64,000 nt of DNA from the NCBI RefSeq assembly GCF_015477775.1, contig NZ_JADLQO010000001.1:310001-374000 (forward strand), read 5' to 3'. The position numbers were made by a program, and so were the translations under genes. Of the stretch, positions 1 to 13,989 are shown piece by piece; position 1 is the first letter of the stretch, and the number at the start of each line of letters is the position of its first letter. A model generated the notes under the pieces. It was not told the DNA's origin, ran no database searches, and saw only the letters and a list, made by a program, of their open reading frames with translations. This DNA is from Nocardia abscessus (GTDB lineage Bacteria; Actinomycetota; Actinomycetes; Mycobacteriales; Mycobacteriaceae).

Positions 1-1
1 C

Positions 2-478
2 GCCGAACTGAAGGCCGCCGCGCGCAGGCACGGCGGGCTGGTCGCGGTGAACGACCGCGCGGACATCGCGCTCGCCTCGGGCGCCGACGTGCTCCATCTC
101 GGGCAGGGCGACCTCCCGCCCTGGTACGCGCGCCGGATCCTGGGGCCCGACGTGGTGATCGGACGATCCACACACAATCGCGCGCAGGCCGGGCTCGCCG
201 CGATCGATGAGCACATCGATTACTTCTGCACCGGCCCCATCTGGGCCACGCCCACCAAACCCGGCAGGCAGGCGGCGGGCCCCGAACTGGTCCGCTCGAC
301 CGCGGAGGCCCATCCCACCCGGCCGTGGTTCGCCATCGGCGGGATCAACGCCGACAACCTCGCGCAACTGCTGGAAGCCGGGGCGAAGCGGGTCGTCGTG
401 GTGCGCGCGATCACCGAGGCGCGCGATCCGGAGGCCGCGGCGCGCGAGCTGAAAACGGCGCTGCTGGCGAACGCGTGA
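2..478 (+). CDS. thiE: Thiamine phosphate synthase, 5' end outside the window
   Basis: Joins HMP-pyrophosphate and thiazole phosphate to give thiamine phosphate in the cytosol. The reading frame is open from base 2, so the start lies upstream; the GTG at 47 is internal (it encodes the Val of LVAVNDRAD). Visible family features are the VNDRADIA segment, [13 protein letters not shown], the GRSTHN segment that begins the catalytic loop, [14 protein letters not shown], and the phosphate-binding FAIGGIN near the C-terminus. About the last 158 residues are present, so the first third or so is missing. It converges with the Nudix gene 24 bases away, the same neighbour arrangement as Rv0414c/Rv0413 in M. 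tuberculosis, which supports the assignment. Confidence 0.93.
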   Translation, partial: AELKAAARRHGGLVAVNDRADIALASGADVLHLGQGDLPPWYARRILGPDVVIGRSTHNRAQAGLAAIDEHIDYFCTGPIWATPTKPGRQAAGPELVRSTAEAHPTRPWFAIGGINADNLAQLLEAGAKRVVVVRAITEARDPEAAARELKTALLANA

Positions 479-502
479 ACGCCTCGCTCAGGAAAACAGC
501 GG

Positions 503-1195
503 TCAGGAAAGCACCTGCCCGCGGGTGAACGAAAGCGCGGTCTCCACCGCCGTGGTTCCGTTCGACGCGGGCTCCGCGACCTGCGTGCCCGGCTCGTCGA
601 CGATCCTGGCGTAATCGCCCGGCCCGGCCGGATCCGAATGCAGCCAAACGAAACCGAGGTCGGCGAGGTCGAGCGTGCGCGGCAGCGCGGCGGCCACCGC
701 GCGGTCGTCACCGATCTCGGCGAGCAGCACCCGCGCGGGCGCGGCGCGCAGCGTCGGCCAGGACGCGGCGAAGCCGGGATGCAGCGGACGGGCCTCGACC
801 TCCTCCTCGGGAATCCAGGCCAATTCGGTGCTCTCGCGATTGCCGGTGGTCGGGAGGGTCATGACCGCGTCGGCGACGACGGTCGTGTAGGTCCAGCCGC
901 TCAGGGCCGACGCCGTCACCCGCTCGCCGCGGACCCGGACGTCGGCGGGCTCGATGCCCGCCTCCTCCCACGCCTCGCGGACCGCCGCGTGCACCGGCGT
1001 CTCGTGACTGTCGCGCGCCCCGCCGGGCAACGCCCAGGTACCGCCCTGATGACTCCAGGGAGCGCGGTGTTGCAGCAGCACCGCCGAGCCGCCACCGGCG
1101 AGCGGAGCGCGCAGGAGAAGTCCGGCGGCGCCGAAGCGACCCCAGTGCCGCAATCCGTCCGGGCCACGCGACCAACCGTCACCGTCACCACGCAT
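503..1195 (-). CDS. Nudix (MutT-type) hydrolase
   Basis: A 230-residue Nudix hydrolase. The complete Nudix box lies at about residues 59-81: it starts GGARDSHE and ends REAWEEAGI, fitting GX5EX7REUXEEXGU, so the divalent-metal and catalytic Glu residues are intact. Members hydrolyse nucleoside diphosphates linked to another group. The M. tuberculosis gene at this position (Rv0413, MutT3) is assigned to sanitation of oxidised nucleotides; that role is inferred here from synteny, and the substrate cannot be read from sequence. The ATG at 1195 is followed by MRGDGDGWSRGPDG, typical of this orthologue group. It is divergent from glnX with 185 bases between the starts. Confidence 0.88.
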   Translation of the reverse strand: MRGDGDGWSRGPDGLRHWGRFGAAGLLLRAPLAGGGSAVLLQHRAPWSHQGGTWALPGGARDSHETPVHAAVREAWEEAGIEPADVRVRGERVTASALSGWTYTTVVADAVMTLPTTGNRESTELAWIPEEEVEARPLHPGFAASWPTLRAAPARVLLAEIGDDRAVAAALPRTLDLADLGFVWLHSDPAGPGDYARIVDEPGTQVAEPASNGTTAVETALSFTRGQVLS

Positions 1196-1380
1196 CTCGT
1201 ACCTATCCTCGTCCAGCTACGGCAGTGCCCCACCCCTGTTTCCTCCCAACCGGGGGTGTTTCACACGCCGCGGCGCCCGTACGACCACAATAAACTCCGC
1301 ACCAACACGCACGGGTCGATCGGATTCTCGGTCCAGCCGTCGAGAAATCCGCGCAGGCGGCCCAAACTGGGGAGGTGGAC

Positions 1381-2759
1381 ATGGCTAGCTCCGAGCCGAC
1401 GACGGCCGAAATCCGGCCGTCGTCCGCGCCCGAGCCCGCCGGTCGGGACATTCCGGGCGGGCTGAGCGTCGCGGTGGTGCGCGAACGTCTCGACCTGGCC
1501 AACCTGCGTTCGTTCGCCAATTCCTCACCGGGGCGGCTGATCGCGCTCGGCCTGCTGCTCATCGGCCTGTGCCTGGCCGCGGGTTCGGTCACCGCCGCGA
1601 CGGTGGGTGACCGGCAGCAGGGCCTGGACGTGCTGCTCTACGACACCGAGCCGGACGCGCACTCGGCACATCGGCTCTACACCTCGCTGTCGATCGCCGA
1701 CGCCGCCGCCAGCACCGCCTTCATCGCGGGCGGGCTGGAACCGCAGGCGGTGCGCGACCGCTACACCCAAGCCATGGGCGAGGCGGCCGCGGAGTTGGTG
1801 ACCCAATCCGACCGCGCCGTCGGGCCGAACGCGGGGATGGATCCGGATGCCCGGCTGCGCACCGGCATAGTTACCGGCCTTCCGGTGTACTCGGGTCTGG
1901 TGGAAACCGCACGAACGAACAATCGCAGCGGATATCCGGTCGGGGCCGCGTATTTGAGTGAGGCGTCCAACCAGATGCAGACGACGCTGCTACCGATGGC
2001 CGAGGAATTACACAATCATCGCTCGGCGGCGGTCACCGACGCGCAGCGCAACCACGTGCGCCCACCGTGGTCCGCGATCGGCCTGCTCATCCTCACCCTC
2101 GGCGTGCTGGTCTGGGTGCAGCGGGATCTGGCGCACCGCTGGCGGCGAGTGCTCAATCCGGGCCTGCTGCTCGCGTCGGCGGCCATGCTGATCCTGCTGG
2201 CGTGGACGGTGATCGCGGGCTCGGTGTCGGCGACGTCGATGATCAGCGCCCGCGACGACGGCGCGGTGCCCTCCTCACGGCTGACCGAGAGCCGGATCCT
2301 GGCGCAGCAGGCGCGCGCCGCGGAGACGTTGAAACTGGTGCGCCGGGACGCCACCGGCGACTACGACCGCACCTACGACGCGGACATCGAGCGGCTGGCC
2401 GATCTGCTCGGCAACTATCCCGATTCCGCGCCGGCGGCGGGCGAGGTACGCAACGCCGTTCCGGCGCTGGCTCGCTGGCGGGTGGCGCATCAGCGCATGA
2501 ACGACGCGCTGGCCAAGGGCGATTTCAACAGCGCGGCCGTGGTGGCGACCGGTCCCGGCGCCGCCGACGCCACCGTGCAGGTGGAGGCGCTGGACCGTTC
2601 GCTCGAGCAAGGTATCACCGCGACCAGGGACACGCTGCGCGACGAGATCTCCCAGGCGGCGCGCGTACTGGACTTCCTCGGCGCCGGAGCGATGGTGCTC
2701 GGCATCCTGGCCGCATGCTATGTGGGACTGGGCATGTGGCCCCGGCTTCGGGAGTACCG

Positions 2760-2763
<4 letters not shown>
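1381..2763 (+). CDS. glnX: GlnX-type transmembrane amino-acid sensor protein
   Basis: A 460-residue integral membrane protein with four predicted helices: about residues 53-75 (LIALGLLLIGLCLAAG), 228-246, 260-285 and 430-452. Two sizeable extracytoplasmic loops lie between helices 1-2 and 3-4, an arrangement resembling chemoreceptor-like sensors. In mycobacteria GlnX works with the lipoprotein GlnH to relay extracellular Asp/Asn/Glu/Gln to PknG (established for Rv0412c-Rv0411c-Rv0410c). I chose the ATG at 1381 because GGGGAGG (1369-1375) sits five bases upstream; the GTG at 1375 overlaps this ribosome site. The stop overlaps the glnH start as ATGA, so translation is probably coupled. Confidence 0.87.
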
Positions 2764-7799
<5,036 letters not shown>

Positions 7800-7860
7800 C
7801 ACGCCTCCTGTATCCCGCGCGGCGACCGCACCCGGCGGGGCCGCCACACTCGCGCCCGCA

Positions 7861-9933
7861 TCAGCCCTCCTGCGCCTGGATGGCGGTGATCGCCACGGTG
7901 TTGACGATGTCGGCCACCAGTGCGCCGCGGGACAGATCGTTGACCGGCTTGCGCAAGCCTTGCAGCACCGGTCCGATCGCGATAGCGCCCGCGCTGCGCT
8001 GCACCGCCTTATAGGTGTTGTTGCCGGTATTGAGATCGGGAAACACGAATACGGTCGCGCGCCCGGCGACCTCGGAATCGGGCAGCTTGGTATCGGCGAC
8101 GGTCGGTTCGATCGCGGCGTCGTATTGGATCGGCCCCTCCACCGGAAGCTCCGGCGTGCGCTCCCGCACCAGCTTGGTCGCGACGCGCACCTTGTCCACG
8201 TCCGCGCCGCTGCCCGATTCACCGGTCGAATACGACAGCATCGCGACCCGGGGTTCGATGCCGAAGCGTTCGGCGGTCGCCGCGGAGGAGACCGCGATGT
8301 CGGCCAGCTGCTGTGCCGTCGGGTCCGGCACGACCGCGCAATCGCCGTACGCGAGCACCCGGTCGGCCAGGCACATGAGGAACACGCTGGAGACGGTGGC
8401 GACACCCGGCACCGTTTTGATGATCTCCAACGACGGCCGGATGGTGTGCGCCGTGGTGTGCGCCGCGCCGGAGACCATGCCGTCGGCGATCCCCTTGTAC
8501 ACCATCATGGTGCCGAAATACGAGATGTCGGCCACGGTTTCGCGGGCCCGCTCCACCGTCATGCCCTTGTGTTTGCGCAGTTCGGCGTACTCGGCGGCGA
8601 ACTCGTCCAGGTAGCCGGAGCTGCGCGGGTCGAGCACCTCGGCGGCGGAGATGTCCACCCCGAGCTCGGCGGCGCGGGCGCGCACGGTCGTCTCGTCGCC
8701 GAGGATGACCAGATCGGCGATCTTGCGCTGGAGCACCCGTCCGGCCGCGCGCAGGATGCGGTCGTCGTCGCCTTCGGGCAGCACGATGCGCTTGCGATCG
8801 GCTCGCGCGCGCTCGATCAGCTGGTATTCGAACATCTGGGGCGTGATCACCGAGCTGGGTGGAACGTCGATGCGCCGCAACAGCTCCACCGCGTCGACGC
8901 GTTCCTCCATCAAGGCCAGCGCCGTGTCGACCTTGCGCGGGTTGCCCGCGGACATCCGGCCACGGGTGCGGTAGGCCGCGCCCGCGGTGTCGTAGGTACC
9001 GAGATCGGTGGTGAGAATCGGCAGCTTCGGCTTGAGACCGGTCATCAGCCGCGCCACCGCGGGATGCGGCAGCAGGCCACCGTTCATGATGATGCCCGAC
9101 AGCGACGGAAAGCCTTCCGCCTCATGCGCGTTCACGACGCTGAGCAGCACATCGGACCGATCGCCCGGCGCGATCACCACGACGCCCTCGACCAGCCGTT
9201 CCAGGATGTGCTCGGCCGTCATGCCGCCGACCATGATCTTCAGCGCCTCGCGGTGCAGCAATTCCGGGTCGCCGCTGTACATCTCGCCGCCGATGGCGGT
9301 ACACAGCTCGGCCATGGTGGGCGCGATCAGCAGGGGGACCTCGGGCAGCGTCCAGGACGGGACGTCCAGCGCGCCCAGCACCGCGGCCACCTCGTCCAAG
9401 CGCTGCGGCTCACAGCGGTTGGCGATGATCGCGACCAGCTGCGCGTGCTCGTGGGCCAGCTCGGAGGCGCACAGTTCGGCCAGTTGCCGCACCTCGTCCG
9501 GGGTGCGGTCCGCGCCGCGGACCACCAGCAGCACCGGAGCGCCCAGATTGACCGCGATCCGCGCGTTGAAACGCAGCTCGCTGGGGCTGGCCACGTCGGT
9601 GTAGTCGCTGCCGACGACGACCACCGCGTCGCACAGCTTGGCGACCTCGTGGAAGCGCAGAACGATCTCGCTGATCGCCGCGTCCGGGTCGGCGTGCACT
9701 TGCTCGTAGGTGGTGCCGATCGCCTGCGCGTAGTCGATGTCGGCCGTACTGTGCTCGAGCAGCAACTCGAGGATGTAGTCGGGCTCGGTGGTCGAGCGCG
9801 TGATCGGGCGGAACACTCCGACCCGCGCGGTCGTCGCGCACAGCATCTGCAGTACCCCGAGGGCCACCGTCGACTTACCGGTGTCGCCTTCGGGCGAGGC
9901 GATGTACACGGCGGATGGAGCGTTGTCGGCCAT
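7861..9933 (-). CDS. pta: Phosphate acetyltransferase
   Basis: Transfers the acetyl group of acetyl-CoA to phosphate, giving acetyl phosphate for AckA. It is 690 residues, the long Pta form. The N-terminal part is a P-loop dethiobiotin-synthase-like domain ([14 protein letters not shown] near residue 12), the middle a DRTGG-type domain, and the C-terminal 330 residues the catalytic PTA_PTB domain ([18 protein letters not shown], then [16 protein letters not shown]). The ATG at 9933 has no obvious Shine-Dalgarno, but TAAGCT sits seven bases upstream as a -10 element, so the mRNA is probably leaderless. Co-directional with ackA downstream. Confidence 0.96.
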   Translation of the reverse strand: MADNAPSAVYIASPEGDTGKSTVALGVLQMLCATTARVGVFRPITRSTTEPDYILELLLEHSTADIDYAQAIGTTYEQVHADPDAAISEIVLRFHEVAKLCDAVVVVGSDYTDVASPSELRFNARIAVNLGAPVLLVVRGADRTPDEVRQLAELCASELAHEHAQLVAIIANRCEPQRLDEVAAVLGALDVPSWTLPEVPLLIAPTMAELCTAIGGEMYSGDPELLHREALKIMVGGMTAEHILERLVEGVVVIAPGDRSDVLLSVVNAHEAEGFPSLSGIIMNGGLLPHPAVARLMTGLKPKLPILTTDLGTYDTAGAAYRTRGRMSAGNPRKVDTALALMEERVDAVELLRRIDVPPSSVITPQMFEYQLIERARADRKRIVLPEGDDDRILRAAGRVLQRKIADLVILGDETTVRARAAELGVDISAAEVLDPRSSGYLDEFAAEYAELRKHKGMTVERARETVADISYFGTMMVYKGIADGMVSGAAHTTAHTIRPSLEIIKTVPGVATVSSVFLMCLADRVLAYGDCAVVPDPTAQQLADIAVSSAATAERFGIEPRVAMLSYSTGESGSGADVDKVRVATKLVRERTPELPVEGPIQYDAAIEPTVADTKLPDSEVAGRATVFVFPDLNTGNNTYKAVQRSAGAIAIGPVLQGLRKPVNDLSRGALVADIVNTVAITAIQAQEG

Positions 9934-9940
9934 GTCCGAG

Positions 9941-9946
9941 AGCTTA
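9941..9946 (-). promoter_or_regulatory. -10 element of leaderless pta promoter
   Basis: TAAGCT on the minus strand, seven bases upstream of the pta ATG. This matches the TANNNT actinobacterial -10 pattern and places transcription start at about the start codon. No clear ribosome-binding site is present. Confidence 0.5.
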
Positions 9947-10092
9947 GTGAACCAGGGGCAACCGAGCGGCGCGTGCGAGCCTCGTCACCGGCCGTGCGGC
10001 AGAGCGTCGCCCGGCCGCAACGCAGAGCGCGGTCTCGGCCCTCCTCGCCGCGGACAGCGGCTGAAGCCGCCGTGGCCCGTCTCCCGCGCCGC

Positions 10093-10098
10093 TATAGT
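10093..10098 (+). promoter_or_regulatory. -10 element of leaderless promoter (Ddn-family gene)
   Basis: TATAGT exactly six bases before the ATG at 10105, with no Shine-Dalgarno. The spacing predicts a transcript starting at or within a base or two of the start codon. Confidence 0.55.
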
Positions 10099-10104
10099 CC
10101 GGGC

Positions 10105-10611
10105 ATGGCTGAGCATTTTCCGGATCGGCAGTGGGGTTCGCGCACCAACCTATTCGCCCGCACGGCAAGTAGATTTGCGGCTACCAAGGCCGGGTCCCGG
10201 CTCGTCCGCGCCATCACCCCGCTGGACCGGGCGGTCCTGGAACGCACCGACGCCAAGTACACCCTGCTCGGCCCGATCGGCGCGCCGGTCATCCTGCTCA
10301 CCACCATCGGCCGCAAGTCCGGGCAACCGCGCACCCAACCCTTGCTGTACGTGCACGACGGCGACACGCTCTACGTGATCGGCAGCAATTTCGGCCAAGC
10401 CCACCACCCGGCCTGGACCGCCAATCTGTTGGCGAACCCGACCGCGACGGTGGCCATCGCGGGTGAACGCATCCGAGTAACCGCCACTCCCGTCGAAGAC
10501 CCCGACAAGGACGCCATCTTCGAGCGCTTCGTCGACATCACCGGCGCCTACGCCGCCTACCGCACCCGCACCACCCGCGACCTCCGCATCTTCGCCCTCC
10601 AGCGGGCGTGA
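10105..10611 (+). CDS. F420-dependent Ddn-family (nitroreductase-like) oxidoreductase
   Basis: A 168-residue split-beta-barrel protein of the deazaflavin-dependent nitroreductase family (Ddn/AclJ type). Family marks are the TTIGRKSGQPRTQPLLYV segment, which carries the conserved Arg/Lys residues that bind F420, then GSNFGQAHHPAWTANLLANP and a C-terminal Arg-rich TRTTRDLRIFAL. Members use reduced F420 to reduce quinones, nitro compounds or other acceptors; the physiological acceptor cannot be read here. The next gene, convergent 66 bases away, is fgd1, which makes F420H2. The start is supported by the TATAGT -10 element six bases upstream. Like other members without the N-terminal helix of Ddn, it may be soluble or peripherally membrane-bound. 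Confidence 0.88.
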   Translation: MAEHFPDRQWGSRTNLFARTASRFAATKAGSRLVRAITPLDRAVLERTDAKYTLLGPIGAPVILLTTIGRKSGQPRTQPLLYVHDGDTLYVIGSNFGQAHHPAWTANLLANPTATVAIAGERIRVTATPVEDPDKDAIFERFVDITGAYAAYRTRTTRDLRIFALQRA

Positions 10612-10677
10612 CCCACGAGTGGCACACCACTGCGGCATCGGTCGAGCAGACCTCTGCGTGTGTGCCAGTCGTGGACG

Positions 10678-11688
10678 TCAGGACAGGGCGCGCAGGCGGG
10701 GGGCCAGGTCGCGTTGGAAGAGGTCGAGGAAGCGGCGCTGGTCGTGGCCGGGGGCGTGGAAGACCAGGTGGTTGAGGCCGGCGTCGAGGTAGGGCTTGAT
10801 CTGGGCGACGGCTTCGTCGGGGTCGTTGGCGACGATCCAGCGCTTGGCGATCTGCTCGATCGGCAGCGCGTCGGCGGCGGTCTCCATCTCGATCGGATCG
10901 GTGATGCTGTGCTTCTGCTCCGCGGTGAGCGAGAGCGGGGCCCAGAACCGGGTGTTCTCCCTGGCCAGTTCCGGATCGGTGTCGTAGGAGAGCTTGATCT
11001 CGATCATCCGGTCGATGCCGTCGACGCTGCGACCTGCCTTCGCCGCGCCCTCGGCGACGGCGGGCAGCAGCTTCTCGGTGTAGAGGTCCATGCCCTTGCC
11101 CGAGGTGCAGATGAACCCGTCGCCCGCACGGCCGGCGTACCGCGCGACCAGCGGACCGCCCGCGGCGACGTAGATCGGGATGCCGCCCTTGGGCACGTCG
11201 TAGATGGAGGCGCCGACGGTCTTGTAGTACTGGCCGTCGAAGTCGACGCGGTCGCCGGTCCACAGCGCGCGCATCAGGTCGACGGCCTCCCGCAGGCGCG
11301 CGAACCGCTCCTTGAATTCGGGCCATTCGCCGGTGTATCCGGTGGCGATCTCGTTGAGCGCCTCACCGGTGCCGACCCCGAGCATGACGCGGTCCGGGTA
11401 CAGGCAGCCCATGGTGGCGAAGGCCTGGGCGATCACCGCCGGGTTGTAGCGGAACGTCGGGGTGAGCACCGAGGTGCCGAGCTGAATGCGCTTCGTGCGC
11501 TCGCCGACCGCGGCCAGCCAGGCCAGCGAGAAGGGCGCGTGCCCGCCTTTGTGCCGCCACGGCTGGAAGTGGTCGCTCACGGTGGCGCTGTCCAGGCCGT
11601 GTTCCTCGGCCAGCACCGCGATCTCGACGAGTTCACGGGGACCGAACTGCTCCGCCGATGCCTTGTATCCGAGCTTGAGTTCGCTCAT
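10678..11688 (-). CDS. fgd1: F420-dependent glucose-6-phosphate dehydrogenase
   Basis: Oxidises glucose 6-phosphate to 6-phosphogluconolactone while reducing coenzyme F420, the main source of F420H2 in mycobacteria and nocardiae. The protein is 336 residues, the same length as the M. tuberculosis enzyme, and the catalytic residues align without offset: His40 and Trp44 in SDHFQPW and Glu109 in GTGEA. It is a TIM-barrel luciferase-like monooxygenase fold. I chose the ATG at 11688 ([11 protein letters not shown]) because it matches the known N-terminus and has GAGGAG upstream; longer frames run into noncoding sequence. It sits upstream of pta-ackA in the same orientation, as in M. tuberculosis (Rv0407-Rv0409). 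Confidence 0.97.
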   Translation of the reverse strand: MSELKLGYKASAEQFGPRELVEIAVLAEEHGLDSATVSDHFQPWRHKGGHAPFSLAWLAAVGERTKRIQLGTSVLTPTFRYNPAVIAQAFATMGCLYPDRVMLGVGTGEALNEIATGYTGEWPEFKERFARLREAVDLMRALWTGDRVDFDGQYYKTVGASIYDVPKGGIPIYVAAGGPLVARYAGRAGDGFICTSGKGMDLYTEKLLPAVAEGAAKAGRSVDGIDRMIEIKLSYDTDPELARENTRFWAPLSLTAEQKHSITDPIEMETAADALPIEQIAKRWIVANDPDEAVAQIKPYLDAGLNHLVFHAPGHDQRRFLDLFQRDLAPRLRALS

Positions 11689-11846
11689 CTGCCACGCTCC
11701 TCGCGTTTCGTTTCGCCGCCATCGCGATCCGTCCTCGACAGTAGCCAACCCTGCCGCCCTCCGCGCCGACGGCCTGGCGCGGATGATCTTCGTAGCGGCG
11801 CGGTCACGGGGCTCGCTGGACCGGCCACAGCAGGAGAACACCACCC

Positions 11847-11867
11847 CCGGCGGAAATGTTTCGCCGG
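11847..11867. other. Near-perfect inverted repeat in the fgd1/HAD divergent region
   Basis: CCGGCGGAAA and TTTCGCCGG are complementary except for one bulged G, around a two-base centre. It lies roughly midway between the divergent fgd1 and HAD-hydrolase genes. It could be an operator or an upstream RNA hairpin; the sequence alone does not decide. Confidence 0.3.
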
Positions 11868-11932
11868 CGCAGCAATGCGAGCGGCCACCTGCACATACCG
11901 GTCGTTCCGGTTTCGGTCACGCAGTGATAGCG

Positions 11933-11938
11933 GATAAT
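11933..11938 (+). promoter_or_regulatory. -10 element of probable leaderless promoter (HAD hydrolase)
   Basis: GATAAT lies six bases before the GTG at 11945. It deviates from TANNNT only at the first base, and the spacing matches the other leaderless candidates in this window. Confidence 0.4.
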
Positions 11939-11944
11939 GGCCGC

Positions 11945-12745
11945 GTGACCGCAGACGACGAGCCGATCCTGTCCTACTTGACCGATATGGACGGCGTGCT
12001 GGTGCACGAGGACCACCTCATCCCGGGCGCCGACAAGTTCCTCGCCGAACTGCGCGCCAATGAGACGCCGTTCCTCGTGCTGACCAACAATTCGATCCGC
12101 ACCCCGCGCGATCTGCAGGCGCGGCTGCGCCACACCGGGCTCGACATCCCGGAAGAAGCGATCTGGACCTCCGCGCTGGCCACCGCCACCTTCCTGAACG
12201 ATCAGCGTCCCAACGGAACCGCTTACGTGGTGGGCGAATCCGGGCTCACCACCGCACTGCACGAAATCGGCTACGTGCTGACCGACAGCGACCCGGACTA
12301 CGTCGTCCTCGGCGAGACCCGCACGTACTCCTTCGAGGCGATCACCACCGCGATCCGGCTGGTCGAGCGCGGCGCCCGTTTCATCGCGACCAACCCGGAC
12401 CCGACCGGGCCGTCCCGGGACGGCTCACTGCCCGCGACCGGCTCGGTGGCCGCGCTGATCACCCGCGCCACCGGTCGTGACCCGTACTACGTCGGCAAGC
12501 CGAACCCGCTGATGATGCGCTCGGCGCTGCGCCGTATCGGCGCCCACTCCCAGTCGACGGTGATGATCGGCGACCGGATGGACACCGACGTGATCTCCGG
12601 CCTGGAAGCGGGCATGCGCACCATCCTGGTCACTTCGGGCATCTCCACCCGCGCGTCCTTCGAGGCCTACCCCTACCGCCCGACCATGGTCGTCGACTCC
12701 GTCGCCGACCTGATCGGTAAGACGAAGTCCCCGTTCACGGACTGA
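11945..12745 (+). CDS. HAD-IIA family phosphatase (NagD-like)
   Basis: A 266-residue haloacid-dehalogenase-superfamily hydrolase of the NagD/4-nitrophenylphosphatase branch. Motif I DMDGVL carries the nucleophile and acid/base Asp near residue 13; motif II is LTNNS; GKPNPLMM supplies the motif III Lys; motif IV is GDRMDTD. The long insert between motifs II and III is the IIA cap. Members dephosphorylate small phosphates such as nucleotides, sugar phosphates or glycerol 3-phosphate; the substrate is unknown here. GTG at 11945 is the first start in frame ahead of motif I and is preceded by a -10-like GATAAT. The 3' end overlaps the convergent MarR gene by 11 bases. Confidence 0.87.
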   Translation: MTADDEPILSYLTDMDGVLVHEDHLIPGADKFLAELRANETPFLVLTNNSIRTPRDLQARLRHTGLDIPEEAIWTSALATATFLNDQRPNGTAYVVGESGLTTALHEIGYVLTDSDPDYVVLGETRTYSFEAITTAIRLVERGARFIATNPDPTGPSRDGSLPATGSVAALITRATGRDPYYVGKPNPLMMRSALRRIGAHSQSTVMIGDRMDTDVISGLEAGMRTILVTSGISTRASFEAYPYRPTMVVDSVADLIGKTKSPFTD

Positions 12746-13193
12746 GCGGGGCGTCCGCGGTGATCGCCTCCATCGCCGCGGACAGCTTGGTGAGCACCTC
12801 GACCGTGAGCGCGAGCTGCTCGAGGCCGAGTTCGTCCACGAGCCGTTCGGACATCACCTTGTGCTGCGGGTCGATGCGGCGGACCGCGGCCAGGCCCGCG
12901 TCGGTGACTGCGACGAGTTTCGCTCGGCGATGGGCTGGGTTGGGACGGTATTCGGCAAGCCCCTTGTCCACCAGCAGATCCGCGATGCGCTGCACGCTCT
13001 GACGGGTGATGCCCATCTCGCGGGCGATCCCGGCGACCGGCAACGGCGTCCGCAACACCGCGCCGAGCACCTGCCACCAAGCGGCGGTCAGACCCGCCGG
13101 TCGCGCCAGTTCCTCGGCCACCGCGAGGAACTGGCCGTTCAAACGGAACGACGTGATCGCCGCCGTGGCGAACAGCTCCTGTTCGCCGGTCAT
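12735..13193 (-). CDS. MarR-family transcriptional regulator
   Basis: A 152-residue winged-helix repressor of the MarR family. The recognition region is VAGIAREMGITRQSVQRIADLL, followed by a wing containing NPAHRRAKLVAVTDAG, the usual DxRR-like position. The ATG at 13193 has GGGAGG upstream. It lies 60 bases downstream of the DJ-1/PfpI gene on the same strand, so the two are probably co-transcribed from the promoter at 13890-13919. That promoter is covered by two palindromes of the size MarR dimers bind, making autoregulation of this two-gene operon the simplest model. The inducing ligand is unknown. Confidence 0.87.
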   Translation of the reverse strand: MTGEQELFATAAITSFRLNGQFLAVAEELARPAGLTAAWWQVLGAVLRTPLPVAGIAREMGITRQSVQRIADLLVDKGLAEYRPNPAHRRAKLVAVTDAGLAAVRRIDPQHKVMSERLVDELGLEQLALTVEVLTKLSAAMEAITADAPLSP

Positions 13194-13253
13194 ACCGCAC
13201 CTCCCGAGATTCGCGTCGGTGACCCGGCCGAGCGGATCACCGACGATTCTCGC

Positions 13254-13883
13254 TCACGCATGCTGCGCGTCGTATTCCGCGAGCACCGCCCATCCGGCCG
13301 GGTCGGCGTGCGCGAACAACCGGTACCAGCCGTCCAGTACATGCGGCTCGTACACGCCGAGCAGGCCGAGCACCTCGCGCGCGAATTCGAACGGCGCGCT
13401 CGCGCTGGCGGTGATCACGTCGCCGTCGGTGACGGCAGGCGCCTCGACGTAGTGGTCGGCGCCCGAATACCCGCTGTAGAGCAGGAATTCCGCGACATTG
13501 CTAGTGTGCTTGCGGGTATCGAGCAACCCGGCTTTGGCCAGCCCGAACGTCGCGCCGCAGATCGCGGCGACCGGGACACCGGCGGCCACGAATTCGCGCG
13601 CCTTGTGGGTGAACGGATCCAGTTCCGCACCCTCCCAGGTCTCCGCCCCCGGCAGGATCAGCATCGCGCTGTCGGCGGGCGTGAGATCGGCGAGCACGAC
13701 GTCCGGCACGATGCGCATCCCACCCATCGTGGTGATCGGCTCCGCGCTCGGGCCCACCGTCTTCACCTGCCACGTTCCCGGCTCCCGATGCCAGCTCGGC
13801 TTGTTGATGTGCGCGGTGGCCGCACCCACCTCCCAGTCGGCGAGGGTGTCGTAAACGGCCATGTGCACTGTCTTCGTGGTCAT
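13254..13883 (-). CDS. DJ-1/PfpI (GATase1-like) family protein
   Basis: A 209-residue protein of the type-1 glutamine-amidotransferase-like superfamily. The nucleophile-elbow Cys is Cys109 in VAAICGATFGLAKAG, and an N-terminal acidic residue lies in DWEVGAA. Relatives include DJ-1, glyoxalase III, PfpI protease and isonitrile hydratase; nothing here fixes the activity. An oxidative or carbonyl stress role would fit MarR control but is only inference. The start codon at 13883 lies inside the first operator palindrome and has no ribosome site; a TTGACA-18-CAGCAT promoter ends six bases before it, so the transcript is probably leaderless. First gene of the operon with marR. Confidence 0.83.
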   Translation of the reverse strand: MTTKTVHMAVYDTLADWEVGAATAHINKPSWHREPGTWQVKTVGPSAEPITTMGGMRIVPDVVLADLTPADSAMLILPGAETWEGAELDPFTHKAREFVAAGVPVAAICGATFGLAKAGLLDTRKHTSNVAEFLLYSGYSGADHYVEAPAVTDGDVITASASAPFEFAREVLGLLGVYEPHVLDGWYRLFAHADPAGWAVLAEYDAQHA

Positions 13884-13899
13884 GACAGTATGCTGTCAT
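13882..13899. promoter_or_regulatory. Palindromic operator 1, overlapping the -10 and start codon of the DJ-1 gene
   Basis: Perfect 7-base arms ATGACAG and CTGTCAT around TATG. It overlaps the minus-strand -10 hexamer (CAGCAT, 13890-13895) and the ATG at 13881-13883. Same architecture as operator 2, with centres 20 bases apart. Confidence 0.72.
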
Positions 13900-13919
13900 A
13901 TTTGACAGGATGCTGTCAA
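13890..13919 (-). promoter_or_regulatory. Promoter of the DJ-1/marR operon
   Basis: Minus strand: -35 TTGACA (13914-13919), 18-base spacer, -10 CAGCAT (13890-13895), then six bases to the ATG. The consensus -35 and the leaderless spacing support it. Both boxes are buried in the twin palindromes. Confidence 0.6.
13902..13919. promoter_or_regulatory. Palindromic operator 2, overlapping the -35 of the DJ-1 gene
   Basis: Perfect 7-base arms TTGACAG and CTGTCAA around GATG. The right arm contains the TTGACA -35 box on the minus strand. Shared consensus with operator 1: WTGACAGnnTGCTGTCAW. Confidence 0.72.
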
Positions 13920-13977
13920 TAGCTCGATGGCGATGCCAGGCCGACCACGAAGCGGGACGACACGGCGAAGCGGCAAC

Positions 13978-13983
13978 TACGCT
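13978..13983 (+). promoter_or_regulatory. -10 element of leaderless promoter (RpiB-like gene)
   Basis: TACGCT followed by exactly six bases (GGGGGC) and the ATG at 13990. It fits TANNNT; the G-rich spacer is too close to serve as a ribosome site. Confidence 0.5.
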
Positions 13984-13989
13984 GGGGGC

